A DNA stretch of 64,000 nt. It comes from Paenibacillus sp. L3-i20 (GTDB lineage Bacteria; Bacillota; Bacilli; Paenibacillales; Paenibacillaceae). Position numbers and translations under genes: made by a program. The notes beneath the pieces were generated by a model. The model was not told where the DNA came from, ran no database searches, and was given only the letters and a program-made list of their open reading frames with translations. Below are positions 8,372-17,135 of the stretch, in pieces; position 1 is the stretch's first letter, and every line of letters starts with the position of its first letter. Location: positions 1,364,001 through 1,428,000 of the forward strand of contig NZ_BQME02000002.1 in assembly GCF_022180385.2 (NCBI RefSeq). The letters are read 5' to 3'.

Positions 8372-8386
8372 TTTCCCCCTGCTTTC

Positions 8387-9622
8387 TTACACCCACCCGC
8401 GGTATCTGACTGCCTCCGCCATCTTTCGCACTCCTGACATATAAGCAGCTAGTCGCATATCAACTTTGCGGGTTAGATGAATTTCATATACGTTTTCGAA
8501 GCCTCGAATCATCATCACACGAAGCTTATCGTCAATTTCTTGTTCACCCCAATAATAACCTTGGTTATTTTGTACCCATTCAAAATAAGAAACAATTACA
8601 CCACCAGCACTTGCAAGAACGTCAGGAATAAGCAAAATCCCCCGCTCCGTAATGATTTTTGTAGCTTCAAGTGTAGTTGGTCCATTAGCTGCTTCTACAA
8701 TGATGGATGCTTGAATTCGAGGAGCATTTTCCTCTGTAATTTGATTCTCAATTGCCGCTGGCACTAGAACATCGCAATCTAGCTCAAGTAATTCTTCATT
8801 CGAGATCGTTTTAGGATATAAATTCGTTACATTTCCAAACGAATCGCGACGATCAAGCAAATGCGGAATGTCGAGTCCATCCTTATTATACAATGCTCCG
8901 TTCACATCGGAAATGCCTATTACACGAGCTCCTGCCTCATACATAAATTTGGCAAGGAAACTGCCCGCATTTCCAAATCCTTGAATGACGATTCGAGCAC
9001 CTTCGATAGGTATATTTTTCAATTTAAGCGCTTCATGAATCATAATAACTACACCGCGGGCAGTTGCTGTCTCTCTACCTTTGGAACCGCCGAGTACAAT
9101 CGGCTTCCCTGTAATAAATCCAGGAGAATCGAACTCGCGAATATGACTGTATTCATCCATCATCCAGGCCATAATTTGTGAGTTTGTCATCACATCTGGT
9201 GCAGGAATATCTTTTGTTGGTCCTACGATTTGACTGACTGCTCGTACATATCCACGGCTAAGTCGCTCTAGCTCTCTAAATGACATCTTGCGCGGATCGC
9301 ATATAACGCCACCTTTACCTCCACCATAAGGGAGATCAGCGATTCCACATTTGAGACTCATCCAAATGGAAAGTGCTTTAACTTCTTTTTCCGTTACAGC
9401 TGGGTGGAATCGTACGCCTCCCTTAGTTGGGCCAACAGAATCATTATGTTGAGAACGATAACCTGTGAATACTACTGTCGAGCCGTCATCCATGCGCACA
9501 GGAATGCGGACAGTTAGCAGCCTCATAGGCTCCTTCAATAGATCAATCATATCCTGTCCATAACCTAATCTCTTAAGTGCTTGTTCAATTACTACCTGCG
9601 TTGACTCCAACACATCGCTCAT
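8387..9622 (-). CDS. gudB: NAD-type glutamate dehydrogenase (GudB/RocG family)
   Basis: A 411-residue enzyme that deaminates glutamate to 2-oxoglutarate. It shows the glycine-rich substrate region KGGVRFHP and the lysine motif YGGGKGG (N-terminal domain), and the NAD-binding GFGNAGSFLA near residue 215. The chosen ATG at 9622 is preceded by GGGTGG; a start at 9634 has no clear site. The active-site region is intact and no duplication like the cryptic gudB of strain 168 is apparent. It sits in the same order with prsW as in B. subtilis. Confidence 0.94.
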   Translation of the reverse strand: MSDVLESTQVVIEQALKRLGYGQDMIDLLKEPMRLLTVRIPVRMDDGSTVVFTGYRSQHNDSVGPTKGGVRFHPAVTEKEVKALSIWMSLKCGIADLPYGGGKGGVICDPRKMSFRELERLSRGYVRAVSQIVGPTKDIPAPDVMTNSQIMAWMMDEYSHIREFDSPGFITGKPIVLGGSKGRETATARGVVIMIHEALKLKNIPIEGARIVIQGFGNAGSFLAKFMYEAGARVIGISDVNGALYNKDGLDIPHLLDRRDSFGNVTNLYPKTISNEELLELDCDVLVPAAIENQITEENAPRIQASIIVEAANGPTTLEATKIITERGILLIPDVLASAGGVIVSYFEWVQNNQGYYWGEQEIDDKLRVMMIRGFENVYEIHLTRKVDMRLAAYMSGVRKMAEAVRYRGWV

Positions 9623-9711
9623 TTGTCCACCCATCCTGTTCTGCGTCGTTTTCTACAACTAATATGAACTCCATACGGACATCATATTCTATTTTCGAGT
9701 CTATAGGAAAT

Positions 9712-9757
9712 ATAAAAATAAAGAACATCTCGCAGAAGTGAATTTCTGCTGATGCCC
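9712..9757 (-). terminator. Intrinsic terminator of mecA
   Basis: On the minus strand GCATCaGCAGAA pairs with TTCTGCgaGATG and is followed by TTCTTTATTTTT. It lies 20-70 bases after the mecA stop. Confidence 0.75.
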
Positions 9758-9779
9758 TTTAACGTGGTGCTAGATTAAG

Positions 9780-10394
9780 TCAATAAAGAAAATGATTGCA
9801 GATTTCCTTAACCGCATTTCCTGGCATTATGACTTTTCCATACTCTTCTAGCATTGCATGTGTAACTGAAGTCGCTTCCCCATACTCAGCAAGTAATGCG
9901 ATTACTGCATGATACCTTGTAGGTTCCACTCCTGTAGGTTCAAAAACTAAAATCCACTTGCCGTTGTAGGAATATAATCTCCCACCCTCGGTAAGTTGTG
10001 ATGCTTTGAGCTGCTTGGCTACGGATATGACGTCTTCGAAGTCACGGAAAGCGAACATAACGACGTCGCTTTGTTCCATCGTTACTTCCATATCATATAT
10101 GTCATCTTCCATTTCATCATCGTCTGTTGAACGATCGCCGGCTGCGTTATTCGTTTTGCCACGGGTTACATTAATAACCATCCCTTGAGCAGGCATAGCA
10201 AGCACTTCAACCGCAAGCGGTCCGCTCGCGTCAAAACCAAGCTCATTATAGGCTTGATCCATCATCTCTAAAAATAGTTCATGAAGTTTGGGCGGTTCAC
10301 GCCACATATCTTCCTTTTGGATCCCACGTTCCGACAAGTCGTCGAACGTCAGGAATATCCGTATTCTATCCTGACTAAGTCGTTCGATTTTCAT
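9780..10394 (-). CDS. mecA: Adaptor protein MecA
   Basis: A 204-residue adaptor that delivers substrates such as ComK to the ClpC-ClpP protease. The N-terminal substrate-binding region starts MKIERLSQDRIRIFLTFDDL, typical of the family; an acidic linker (about residues 90-105, DDDEMEDD) joins it to the C-terminal ClpC-binding domain. Length agrees with family members. It is monocistronic, with its own terminator and a plausible promoter. The role in competence in this organism is inferred; ClpC activation is conserved in the family. Confidence 0.94.
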   Translation of the reverse strand: MKIERLSQDRIRIFLTFDDLSERGIQKEDMWREPPKLHELFLEMMDQAYNELGFDASGPLAVEVLAMPAQGMVINVTRGKTNNAAGDRSTDDDEMEDDIYDMEVTMEQSDVVMFAFRDFEDVISVAKQLKASQLTEGGRLYSYNGKWILVFEPTGVEPTRYHAVIALLAEYGEATSVTHAMLEEYGKVIMPGNAVKEICNHFLY

Positions 10395-10472
10395 GACAGG
10401 ATCCTCCTTTGCAGCATCTGTCTTAATAGAATATGAATCTATTGCTCGTATGTGAATAAAATGGTCTCATCC

Positions 10473-10501
10473 ACTATGTAATTACTTTATCATGTCTGCA
10501 A
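10473..10501 (-). promoter_or_regulatory. Possible sigma-A promoter of mecA
   Basis: TTGCAG and CATAGT on the minus strand with a 17-base spacer, about 80 bases before the mecA start. Each hexamer matches the consensus at four of six positions, so this is a candidate only. Confidence 0.35.
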
Positions 10502-10522
10502 CTTGAATGCACTATTATTACA

Positions 10523-10574
10523 CGAAAAAAGAATCGATTTAGCAGCCACTCAAACGTGGACCTACTAAACCGAC
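10523..10574 (-). terminator. Terminator of the YtxH-like gene
   Basis: An imperfect stem (GTTTAG...CCAC with GTGG...CTAAAT) on the minus strand, followed by ATTCTTTTTTCG, about 20 bases after the stop of the YtxH-like gene. Confidence 0.65.
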
Positions 10575-10595
10575 TCCATTTCGTTACCTATTAAC

Positions 10596-10919
10596 TCAAT
10601 GAGCTAACGAAGACGATTCCGCTTTGATCTTATCTACTTCCTGCTTCAGTGCAGGGTCACTTTGAAGCAATAATTCAATTTGTTCCCAAGCGACTGCGGA
10701 TTTTTTTGCGGTATCGTCTGTAGACTTTGGGACGACCGTCGTAACTTCATCCTTCCAATCAGAACGCATCATCTTTGTCACCGATTTGTTAACTAAATTA
10801 GAGCATAAATCTGTCATTGCGCTGGAAGCGAAAGCGAAAACACCTGGTCGCTTCTTGGAAATATATATTGTAGCTGCAGCGCCAATCAATCCGCCAAACA
10901 AAAGACCGCTTAACTTCAT
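10596..10919 (-). CDS. YtxH-like small membrane-anchored protein (107 aa)
   Basis: Begins MKLSGLLFGGLIGAAATIYI, a glycine-rich membrane segment of the kind seen in YtxH proteins, followed by KK and a long soluble tail that is probably helical. The ATG at 10919 is preferred over a GTG at 10931 because the GAGAGG site is too close to the GTG. YtxH proteins are general-stress-linked but have no known biochemical activity. It is a single gene with its own terminator. Confidence 0.7.
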   Translation of the reverse strand: MKLSGLLFGGLIGAAATIYISKKRPGVFAFASSAMTDLCSNLVNKSVTKMMRSDWKDEVTTVVPKSTDDTAKKSAVAWEQIELLLQSDPALKQEVDKIKAESSSLAH

Positions 10920-11085
10920 AGAGCTGGACACCTCTCTCTTACTTCAATTTCATGACTTAGTGTGGCTCCTTGAACAAAAAATCATTCGATATAAATTAAG
11001 GAAAGCCAGCTAATCAAGAACAGATCAGGATATGATACAATATGAACGGCTCAATTTAAACCCAAATAATTAATGGAGGGTAAAG

Positions 11086-11934
11086 ATGCAAAAACTTAAA
11101 ATATCCACGCTGATTGTTTTACTGGCTGTGCAATTAACAGGCTGCAGCAGCACAACAACAGATTGGCCTCTAAATGGCGAAAGTAAAGCGGCTACTACTC
11201 AAACATTAAACCCAACAAACAAGCAGGTGATGGCTATAGAGACATCCTTACAACCATCACCAACGCCAAAAGCAACAACTAAAGTTGATCCCACCACAGA
11301 ACCTCTCTATAAAATGAATAAAGTATTTCGGTTCGAGCCAATTGCGGAATCAACAACAAAAAAAGCCGTTCTTTTAACATTTGACGACGGTCCTAATGAT
11401 GAGAAAACACTAACAAGCATTCTGGATACACTAGATAAGTATCAGGCTAAAGCCATTTTTTTCGTAAATGGCTACCAAGTGAAACAACATCCTGAGCTGT
11501 TGAAATTAATTCATGAACGTGAGCAAACAATTGGCAATCACTCTTATGACCATATTAGTTTGCGCAAAGAAAATAAAGATGTTGTTGAGAAGCAATTGGC
11601 AAGCGTTCAAACTGAAGTGAAACAGTTAACTGGGCAAAAACCGAGGTTTTTCCGTCCTCCTTACGGTGAAGGCAGTAATGTCGTTAAAGAAATAGCGAAA
11701 AACCACGGCATGTTATACATGACGTGGTCTAATGGATCACTCGATTGGGATAAATCAGCCAAAAACAAACCAGATATCGTAATTAAAAATGTAATGGAAC
11801 AATTGCATCCGGGTGCAAACATTCTTATGCATGAATTGAAATGGACTGCGGAAGCTCTAGATCCGTTGTTATCAAAAATTGAAGAAGAGGGCTATTCATT
11901 CATTAATCCCGAGACAATTGAAGTTAAGTACTGA
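11086..11934 (+). CDS. Lipoprotein polysaccharide deacetylase (NodB domain)
   Basis: A 282-residue predicted lipoprotein: signal peptide residues 1-19 with lipobox LTGC (Cys20), a low-complexity threonine/proline-rich linker (to about residue 85), then a NodB domain. The domain has the metal-binding motif LLTFDDGPND (near 97), HSYDH (near 152) and RPPYGEG (near 190). Such enzymes remove acetyl groups from peptidoglycan or other amino sugars outside the cell. Ribosome-binding site GGAGGG precedes ATG 11086. The exact substrate cannot be told. It converges on, and overlaps by 11 bases, the next minus-strand gene. Confidence 0.88.
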   Translation: MQKLKISTLIVLLAVQLTGCSSTTTDWPLNGESKAATTQTLNPTNKQVMAIETSLQPSPTPKATTKVDPTTEPLYKMNKVFRFEPIAESTTKKAVLLTFDDGPNDEKTLTSILDTLDKYQAKAIFFVNGYQVKQHPELLKLIHEREQTIGNHSYDHISLRKENKDVVEKQLASVQTEVKQLTGQKPRFFRPPYGEGSNVVKEIAKNHGMLYMTWSNGSLDWDKSAKNKPDIVIKNVMEQLHPGANILMHELKWTAEALDPLLSKIEEEGYSFINPETIEVKY

Positions 11935-12157
11935 ACTTTTTGCCATACCAAAATAGAAAAGCGACTAGACATACAAATAAAATAAACAATACGTTGTAAT
12001 ACCATTTATTTACTTTGTTAACACTTGAAGGATGTTTTTTGTGTCTAGGCGGAAGCTCAATCATCTCATCGGATTCGTTCGGCGGTTGCAAAAGCTCATC
12101 CGCCTTTTCATGTTGTTGTGTTCTTGATGAACGATTATGCTTTAATTTCCTGCTCAT
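11924..12157 (-). CDS. Small membrane protein of unknown function (77 aa)
   Basis: A basic, polar N-terminal half (MSRKLKHNRSSRTQQ) is followed by one membrane segment (about residues 53-71, YNVLFILFVCLVAFLFW) and a short lysine-rich tail. Its ATG overlaps the stop of the CPBP protease gene by 4 bases, so both are coupled. No family is recognised. The overlap with the convergent deacetylase gene at the 3' end is short and tolerable. A role with the upstream protease is suggested only by the coupling. Confidence 0.65.
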   Translation of the reverse strand: MSRKLKHNRSSRTQQHEKADELLQPPNESDEMIELPPRHKKHPSSVNKVNKWYYNVLFILFVCLVAFLFWYGKKFST

Positions 12158-12747
12158 GACTCCCTCCTATAGCGAATGATGAGACCCATAATGAGGTCAA
12201 TTACAAAATGAGCAATGATTGGAGCCCAGATCGTACCGCTTTGGATGTATATCCACCCAAGCCCGTAACTGATCGAAAATACAAGACCAGTCGGAATCCA
12301 GTGCTTCAAATAACGAACATGGATTGCAGCAAAAATGATGCTGGTCCAATATGGTCCAACTGCATGTTGGATCGCACCGCGGAACAATAATTCTTCACAG
12401 ACGGCAACAACAAACGAAATGACGACAATGTGCCATATAGGGCGATTGCCAAATATTCGGTCATTCACACCGCCGTCATCTGCTGCATCTTCAGGTACCC
12501 ACCTGGAAATAAGCAGATCAATAACGATAACTGCCGCTGCTAATCCAAGACCCCACCATATAAATAATATCGACGAAGGGATAGAAAAAAGTTCGATAAA
12601 ATTTTGACGCTGAAATAAAATCCATATGATACCGATAATAAGAGTAAGTCCTTGTGTAGCGTATAAGTTTATAAGAAGCATGCGGTCGTCAATTTCATTA
12701 ATATTAACCTTTCGCACCTTTATATTACGTATATCAAATTTTTTCAT
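12154..12747 (-). CDS. CPBP family intramembrane metalloprotease (CAAX-like)
   Basis: A 197-residue protein with about six hydrophobic segments. The CPBP/ABI motifs are present: EELLFRG (near residue 118) with the EExxxR signature, FAAIHVRYLKHW (near 140) and HFVIDLIMG (near 180). Bacterial members are implicated in bacteriocin self-immunity or cleavage of membrane anti-sigma factors; no bacteriocin genes are nearby. It starts a two-gene operon with the 77-residue membrane protein. Confidence 0.85.
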   Translation of the reverse strand: MKKFDIRNIKVRKVNINEIDDRMLLINLYATQGLTLIIGIIWILFQRQNFIELFSIPSSILFIWWGLGLAAAVIVIDLLISRWVPEDAADDGGVNDRIFGNRPIWHIVVISFVVAVCEELLFRGAIQHAVGPYWTSIIFAAIHVRYLKHWIPTGLVFSISYGLGWIYIQSGTIWAPIIAHFVIDLIMGLIIRYRRES

Positions 12748-12811
12748 AGTTACCCGCCTGTCTGTAATAATTGTCGTATACTCATATTTTTATACATAGA
12801 AGGAGATTATC

Positions 12812-13735
12812 ATGGAAAAACGATTAACGACCTCAGCAATGTTATTTAGTGTAGGCTTTGTATTTATGCTCGTCTGCGCAGTTGGAGCCTTTTTCTACGG
12901 CGTCAAGATTGGCTCAGAAAAGATGGAATTGAAGTACAACGCCGCTGCCAAGCAAGATGGAGAAGCTTCTAAACACGCAAATAGTCCATATCAACAACAG
13001 GATTTAGTATCTTTCTATCTTACTGTATATTCGCCTTATCGTGAATTTCAAAACGAATGGTTTGCAGCTATGACCAAACTTTCAAAAGGACAAGCGGTCG
13101 ATATTTCATCTACCTTTAAAGAATTAGCTAAGCTCGCTGATAAGAAGTCGAAAGACGCAAGCTCATTTGATATGCAGAAGTCACCGTTGTTAGGTGAAGC
13201 TCAAGTTGGATATATTCGTAGTTTAAAAAAGTTTAAGGAAGCCGCAGCAAAAGCAGCGGGCACTAGCTCCAAGGTGAATGTAATTGAACTTTATAAATCC
13301 ATTTTGAATGAAAAAAATTATACACTAGCTGCTGAGGAATCATTAAACGCTCAACGTGCTTACTTCCATGCCATTCAGAAATGGACAGCAACTATTGATC
13401 CTGATATTCCAAGTGAATATAAAGCATCGGCTGGGCTAAGTACGACACAATGGAAGCAACTGCCGATAGCAATAAAAAACACGATAATTGTCGATTATTT
13501 GGTTACACGCAAGGAACTAAACACTTACTATCCACATGATATGACAAGTCGTATAGACGAATTTATCGAATCTGGGCAAGCTGCCAAAATGAAGTTGACG
13601 ACATTAACCGGCATAATTGACCTTCTCATGAATACAGAAGCTGTCGATTTGGGAGACTTCTCGTTGAATAAAGGACGCTTCTATCAATCGGAAGTTTTGC
13701 CTCAACTCCCTTTCTTCTATCCAGAGACTAATTAA
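12812..13735 (+). CDS. Unrecognised membrane-anchored extracytoplasmic protein (307 aa)
   Basis: An N-terminal membrane segment (about residues 9-30) is followed by a mostly helical, lysine-rich soluble domain of about 270 residues that should lie outside the cell. Hydrophilic helices with repeated Lys/Ala (KKFKEAAAKAAG) suggest coiled or bundled structure. There is no cysteine lipobox and no catalytic motif that I recognise. The ribosome-binding site GAAGGAG is good. It is transcribed divergently from the CPBP gene and lies upstream of serA. The function is unknown. Confidence 0.8.
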   Translation: MEKRLTTSAMLFSVGFVFMLVCAVGAFFYGVKIGSEKMELKYNAAAKQDGEASKHANSPYQQQDLVSFYLTVYSPYREFQNEWFAAMTKLSKGQAVDISSTFKELAKLADKKSKDASSFDMQKSPLLGEAQVGYIRSLKKFKEAAAKAAGTSSKVNVIELYKSILNEKNYTLAAEESLNAQRAYFHAIQKWTATIDPDIPSEYKASAGLSTTQWKQLPIAIKNTIIVDYLVTRKELNTYYPHDMTSRIDEFIESGQAAKMKLTTLTGIIDLLMNTEAVDLGDFSLNKGRFYQSEVLPQLPFFYPETN

Positions 13736-13800
13736 CGGTATTTCCTCGATTACGTTGCTTGAATCATAACGAAATTTTCACAAATGATCAAGTTTCAGCA

Positions 13801-13828
13801 TTGCATTATAGTGCTGTAATGCTATAAA
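13801..13828 (+). promoter_or_regulatory. Probable serA promoter (TTGCAT-16-TATAAA)
   Basis: TTGCAT and TATAAA with a 16-base spacer, inside an inverted repeat (AGCATT...AATGCT, 13796-13823) that could be an operator. Transcription would begin near 13835, just upstream of the leader hairpin. Confidence 0.5.
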
Positions 13829-13857
13829 ATAATAAAGTCCAACTCGTTCGTAGACTG

Positions 13858-13908
13858 AACTCTTTACCCGGGCGCTGCACAGCGATGCGGGTTTAGAGTT
13901 TTTCTTTT
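13858..13908 (+). terminator. Terminator in the serA leader (attenuator candidate)
   Basis: AACTCTttACCCG pairs with CGGGTttAGAGTT and is followed by TTTTTCTTTT. It lies after the probable serA promoter and about 55 bases before the serA ATG, so it could attenuate serA. It might also merely end the upstream 307-residue gene. Confidence 0.7.
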
Positions 13909-13961
13909 CATATTCTTGCGAAGCAATCATTGCATCGCCAATTCTAGGAGGCATGTTCCAC

Positions 13962-15554
13962 ATGTACAAAGTGCTCGTATCTGATCCAATTAGTGATTTG
14001 GGTATCCAACAGCTTGTCGAAGCAACAGATGTAATCGTCGACAAAAATCCTGGTCTTAGTGAAGACGAATTAGTAGCCATCATTGGTGAATATGACGCTC
14101 TTCTTGTCAGAAGTCAGACGCGCGTAACTGCAAGAGTGATGGAAGCCGGCAAGAAATTAAAAGTCGTTGGACGAGCTGGTGTAGGTGTTGACAATATTGA
14201 TTTAGAAGCCGCAACTAGTCGCGGCATTATTGTCATTAATGCGCCGGACGGTAACACAATTACAACATGTGAGCATACTTTTGCAATGATGATGGCAGTT
14301 GCTCGTCACATTCCTCAAGCCTACATGAAAACGGTTAGTGGCACTTGGGATCGCAAATCTTTCCTTGGTGTTGAATTAAGAAACAAAACGTTAGGCGTTC
14401 TAGGTATGGGCCGAATCGGTAGCGAAGTTGCAAAGCGAGCTAAAGCATTTGGTATGAATATTTTGGGATATGATCCGTTTATGACTGAGGAACGCGCAGA
14501 AAAGCAAGGTATCAAGCTTGCAACTGTTGACGAAATTGTTCGTCAAGCGGACTTTATGACTGTTCATACACCACTTACTCCTGAAACCCGTCATATGATC
14601 GGTAAAGCTCAATTCGGTGTTATGAAGCCTGGTATGCGTATTGTTAACTGTGCGCGCGGTGGTATCATTGATGAATTGGCGTTAGTTGAAGCTATCGATG
14701 AAGGAATCGTTGCTGGTGCAGCCTTTGACGTATTCGAAGTTGAGCCTCCAGCAGAAGATCATCCGTTCCTGAAACATCCAAAAATAATCGTAACACCACA
14801 TCTTGGTGCGTCTACAGTTGAAGCACAAGAAAATGTAGCTATCGACGTATCCGAGCAAGTTCTTCATATATTACGTGATGAGCCGTTCACTAATGCTGTG
14901 AATATGCCTCCAATCCCTGCAAATCTACAAAGCAAGCTGCAACCTTACTTTGCGCTTGGAGAAAAGCTTGGAAGTTTTATCGCACAATCAACAGAAGGAG
15001 CTGTAACTGAAATTTCTGTCAGCTATTCTGGGGAACTCGCTGAAGTCGATACACAACCACTTACTCGTTATATTGTACGCGGTGTTCTTGCACATCATCT
15101 GGGCAGTGATCAAGTTAATATCGTCAATTCCTTGCATCTTGCTAAGCTTCGCGAAGTTAACATTGTGGTACAGAAATCTCATGCAGCAAAAGACTTTACA
15201 AACTTAGTTACTGTTGCTCTACGTACAAAGAAAGAAGAGCATGTTGTAGCTGGTACTTTGCTAACAGGATATGGTCCGCGCATTGTACAAATAGATAAGT
15301 TCCCTGTAGATGTTACACCTGAGGGCAACCTCATTCTAATCTCACATAATGATAAGCCCGGTATTATCGGCAGAGTTGGTACTTTGTTAGGCAACAATGA
15401 TGTCAACATTGCAACGATGCAAGTTGGACGTCAGCTTGTAGGTGGATCTGCTATCATGGTACTTCGTGTAGACAAAGGTACACCTAAAGAAATTTTGCAA
15501 CAACTAACAAGCATGTCTGAGTTAAACACGGCTAAAGAAATCATTCTTCCATAA
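13962..15554 (+). CDS. serA: D-3-phosphoglycerate dehydrogenase
   Basis: A 530-residue enzyme for the first step of serine synthesis. Domains: substrate-binding (1-95 and 285-315), NAD-binding (95-285) with LGMGRIGSEVAKRAKAFGM, catalytic Arg/Glu/His region (CARGGIIDE; HLGAST), an intervening domain and a C-terminal ACT domain (from about 455, ISHNDKPGIIGRVGTLLG). This is the long Bacillus-type form. GGAGG lies one base before ATG 13953, which is too close, and ten before ATG 13962, which is chosen. Serine binding to the ACT domain is the usual feedback in the family. Confidence 0.95.
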   Translation: MYKVLVSDPISDLGIQQLVEATDVIVDKNPGLSEDELVAIIGEYDALLVRSQTRVTARVMEAGKKLKVVGRAGVGVDNIDLEAATSRGIIVINAPDGNTITTCEHTFAMMMAVARHIPQAYMKTVSGTWDRKSFLGVELRNKTLGVLGMGRIGSEVAKRAKAFGMNILGYDPFMTEERAEKQGIKLATVDEIVRQADFMTVHTPLTPETRHMIGKAQFGVMKPGMRIVNCARGGIIDELALVEAIDEGIVAGAAFDVFEVEPPAEDHPFLKHPKIIVTPHLGASTVEAQENVAIDVSEQVLHILRDEPFTNAVNMPPIPANLQSKLQPYFALGEKLGSFIAQSTEGAVTEISVSYSGELAEVDTQPLTRYIVRGVLAHHLGSDQVNIVNSLHLAKLREVNIVVQKSHAAKDFTNLVTVALRTKKEEHVVAGTLLTGYGPRIVQIDKFPVDVTPEGNLILISHNDKPGIIGRVGTLLGNNDVNIATMQVGRQLVGGSAIMVLRVDKGTPKEILQQLTSMSELNTAKEIILP

Positions 15555-15597
15555 TAATATGTTTCACGAACAACAAGATTAATCTTGTTGCTTCAAC

Positions 15598-15632
15598 AAA
15601 AACAGCGTCCCCTAGGGGGGACGCTGTTTTTT
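15598..15632. terminator. Bidirectional terminator between serA and resE
   Basis: A 12-bp stem AACAGCGTCCCC/GGGGACGCTGTT with T-runs on both strands, between converging serA and resE. A perfect 20-bp palindrome (CAACAAGATT and its complement, 15571-15590) lies just before it on the serA side. Confidence 0.9.
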
Positions 15633-15671
15633 CATTCTCTCTTATTGGACAATATTCAATCTGCATTGACA

Positions 15672-17135
15672 TTATTCATGTGCTTCGACAGGAAGCAGCA
15701 TCGTAAACAAAGTGCCTGCTTCGGCGGAACTTTCAACAACAATTTGACCATCATGCAGATCAATTAAATTTTTGACAATAGCGAGTCCGAGTCCAGTTCC
15801 ACCTGACGAACCTCTTGTTCTAGCCTTGTCTGCTTTATAAAACCGTTCAAAAATATAGGGGACATCTTCAGGCGGAATGCCGTGGCCTTCGTCCTTTATA
15901 TTCAATTGAATGTAAGCTGTCCCGTTAACAATTTGATTCTCACCGGATATCATAATTGATTTGCCAGCAGGCGTGTGTCTCACGGCGTTGTCTAGCAGAT
16001 TCGTTAGTACCTGCTCCAGACGATCTTCGTCGCCCTGCTTCATCGTCAAAGGTATATCAGGAATTTCCATATGAAGCGTAAGTTCTCGTTCTTTTGCAAA
16101 TACAAGAAACTTCCGATGCACTCGTTTGACAACGTTACGGACATCTACCTCTTGAAAATGCATATCTACATGGCCGGCTTCTATCCTAGCAATATCAAGA
16201 AAGTCGTTCACCAGACGTCCCATACGAAGCGACTCATCATAAATAACTTGAACTAACTCTTTTCTATCCTCTGGTGAAACAACAATATCATCTAGCAATG
16301 CTTCACTATAGCCTTGAAGCATGGACAAAGGTGTGCGTATCTCATGCGAGATATTAGCTACAAAATCTCGACGCAGCTTATTAAGCTTATGCTCCTCTGT
16401 CACATTACGTATGACGGCTACAGCGCCGCGCACGACCCCTCCAGATTGTAGTGGTGCCATTACAACAGACCATACGTTGCTATGCACATGCACCTTTCCA
16501 GTAAGATCTTGACCTTCTTCTCTTACATCCTGAAACAGCTGTCTGAGCGGCATTGGAACACTTGAATAAGAAGGTATCCCATCTAACGATTCTTCCTCCC
16601 ATGCTGACTCAAAGGATGACCACTGTTTGATGAGCATATGTCCGCTTGGATTTGTCAAAATGACTTGTCCTTCTGCATCAAAAGTAATGACGGAGTCGCC
16701 CATACTTCTTAACACGCTCGCTAAATGATTTTTTTCATGATTCAAATCATGAATGAGTTTCTCCAGCTGCTCAGTCATATGATTGAATGTATGAGTTAAT
16801 TGGCCAATTTCATCGGACGAGCGAATATTAACTCGTGTACTGTAATCGCCTTGTGCGACCGAATCAGCCGCATGTTTCAGTTGCAAAAGCGGCTGCTGAA
16901 TTTTGGCAGACAGGAAAAAGGCAAAAAACGTTGATAGTAGAAATCCGATGACAGCTGTAATGATAAATAGTAGCTTGATGTCATGTGAGTTATCATCAAA
17001 TAAAATATCAATGTATTGCAACAAAAATACGCCTAAAATTAATAGAACTACAGCAACCAACAGCATAATAGTCGCCCAAAGCTTTCCTATTACACTATGC
17101 CATAATAATCGGGCCATTCGATCCCATAACTTCAT
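15672..17135 (-). CDS. resE: Sensor histidine kinase ResE
   Basis: A 487-residue kinase. Two membrane segments (about 12-35 and 55-75) are separated by only about 20 residues; the B. subtilis protein has a larger extracytoplasmic loop, so this one may lack an external sensing domain. Then follow HAMP (about 78-130), PAS (145-245), HisKA with phospho-acceptor in ANISHEIRTPLS (near 262) and HATPase with NLLDNAVRH and GTGLGLAIVK. ResE phosphorylates ResD in response to oxygen limitation or nitric oxide. Its start abuts the resD stop. Confidence 0.92.
   Translation of the reverse strand: MKLWDRMARLLWHSVIGKLWATIMLLVAVVLLILGVFLLQYIDILFDDNSHDIKLLFIITAVIGFLLSTFFAFFLSAKIQQPLLQLKHAADSVAQGDYSTRVNIRSSDEIGQLTHTFNHMTEQLEKLIHDLNHEKNHLASVLRSMGDSVITFDAEGQVILTNPSGHMLIKQWSSFESAWEEESLDGIPSYSSVPMPLRQLFQDVREEGQDLTGKVHVHSNVWSVVMAPLQSGGVVRGAVAVIRNVTEEHKLNKLRRDFVANISHEIRTPLSMLQGYSEALLDDIVVSPEDRKELVQVIYDESLRMGRLVNDFLDIARIEAGHVDMHFQEVDVRNVVKRVHRKFLVFAKERELTLHMEIPDIPLTMKQGDEDRLEQVLTNLLDNAVRHTPAGKSIMISGENQIVNGTAYIQLNIKDEGHGIPPEDVPYIFERFYKADKARTRGSSGGTGLGLAIVKNLIDLHDGQIVVESSAEAGTLFTMLLPVEAHE

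Noticed and set aside
13738..13960. T-box or other known riboswitch before serA
   Set aside because: The T-box sequence (AGGGTGGNACCGCG) and other known riboswitch consensus blocks are not present.
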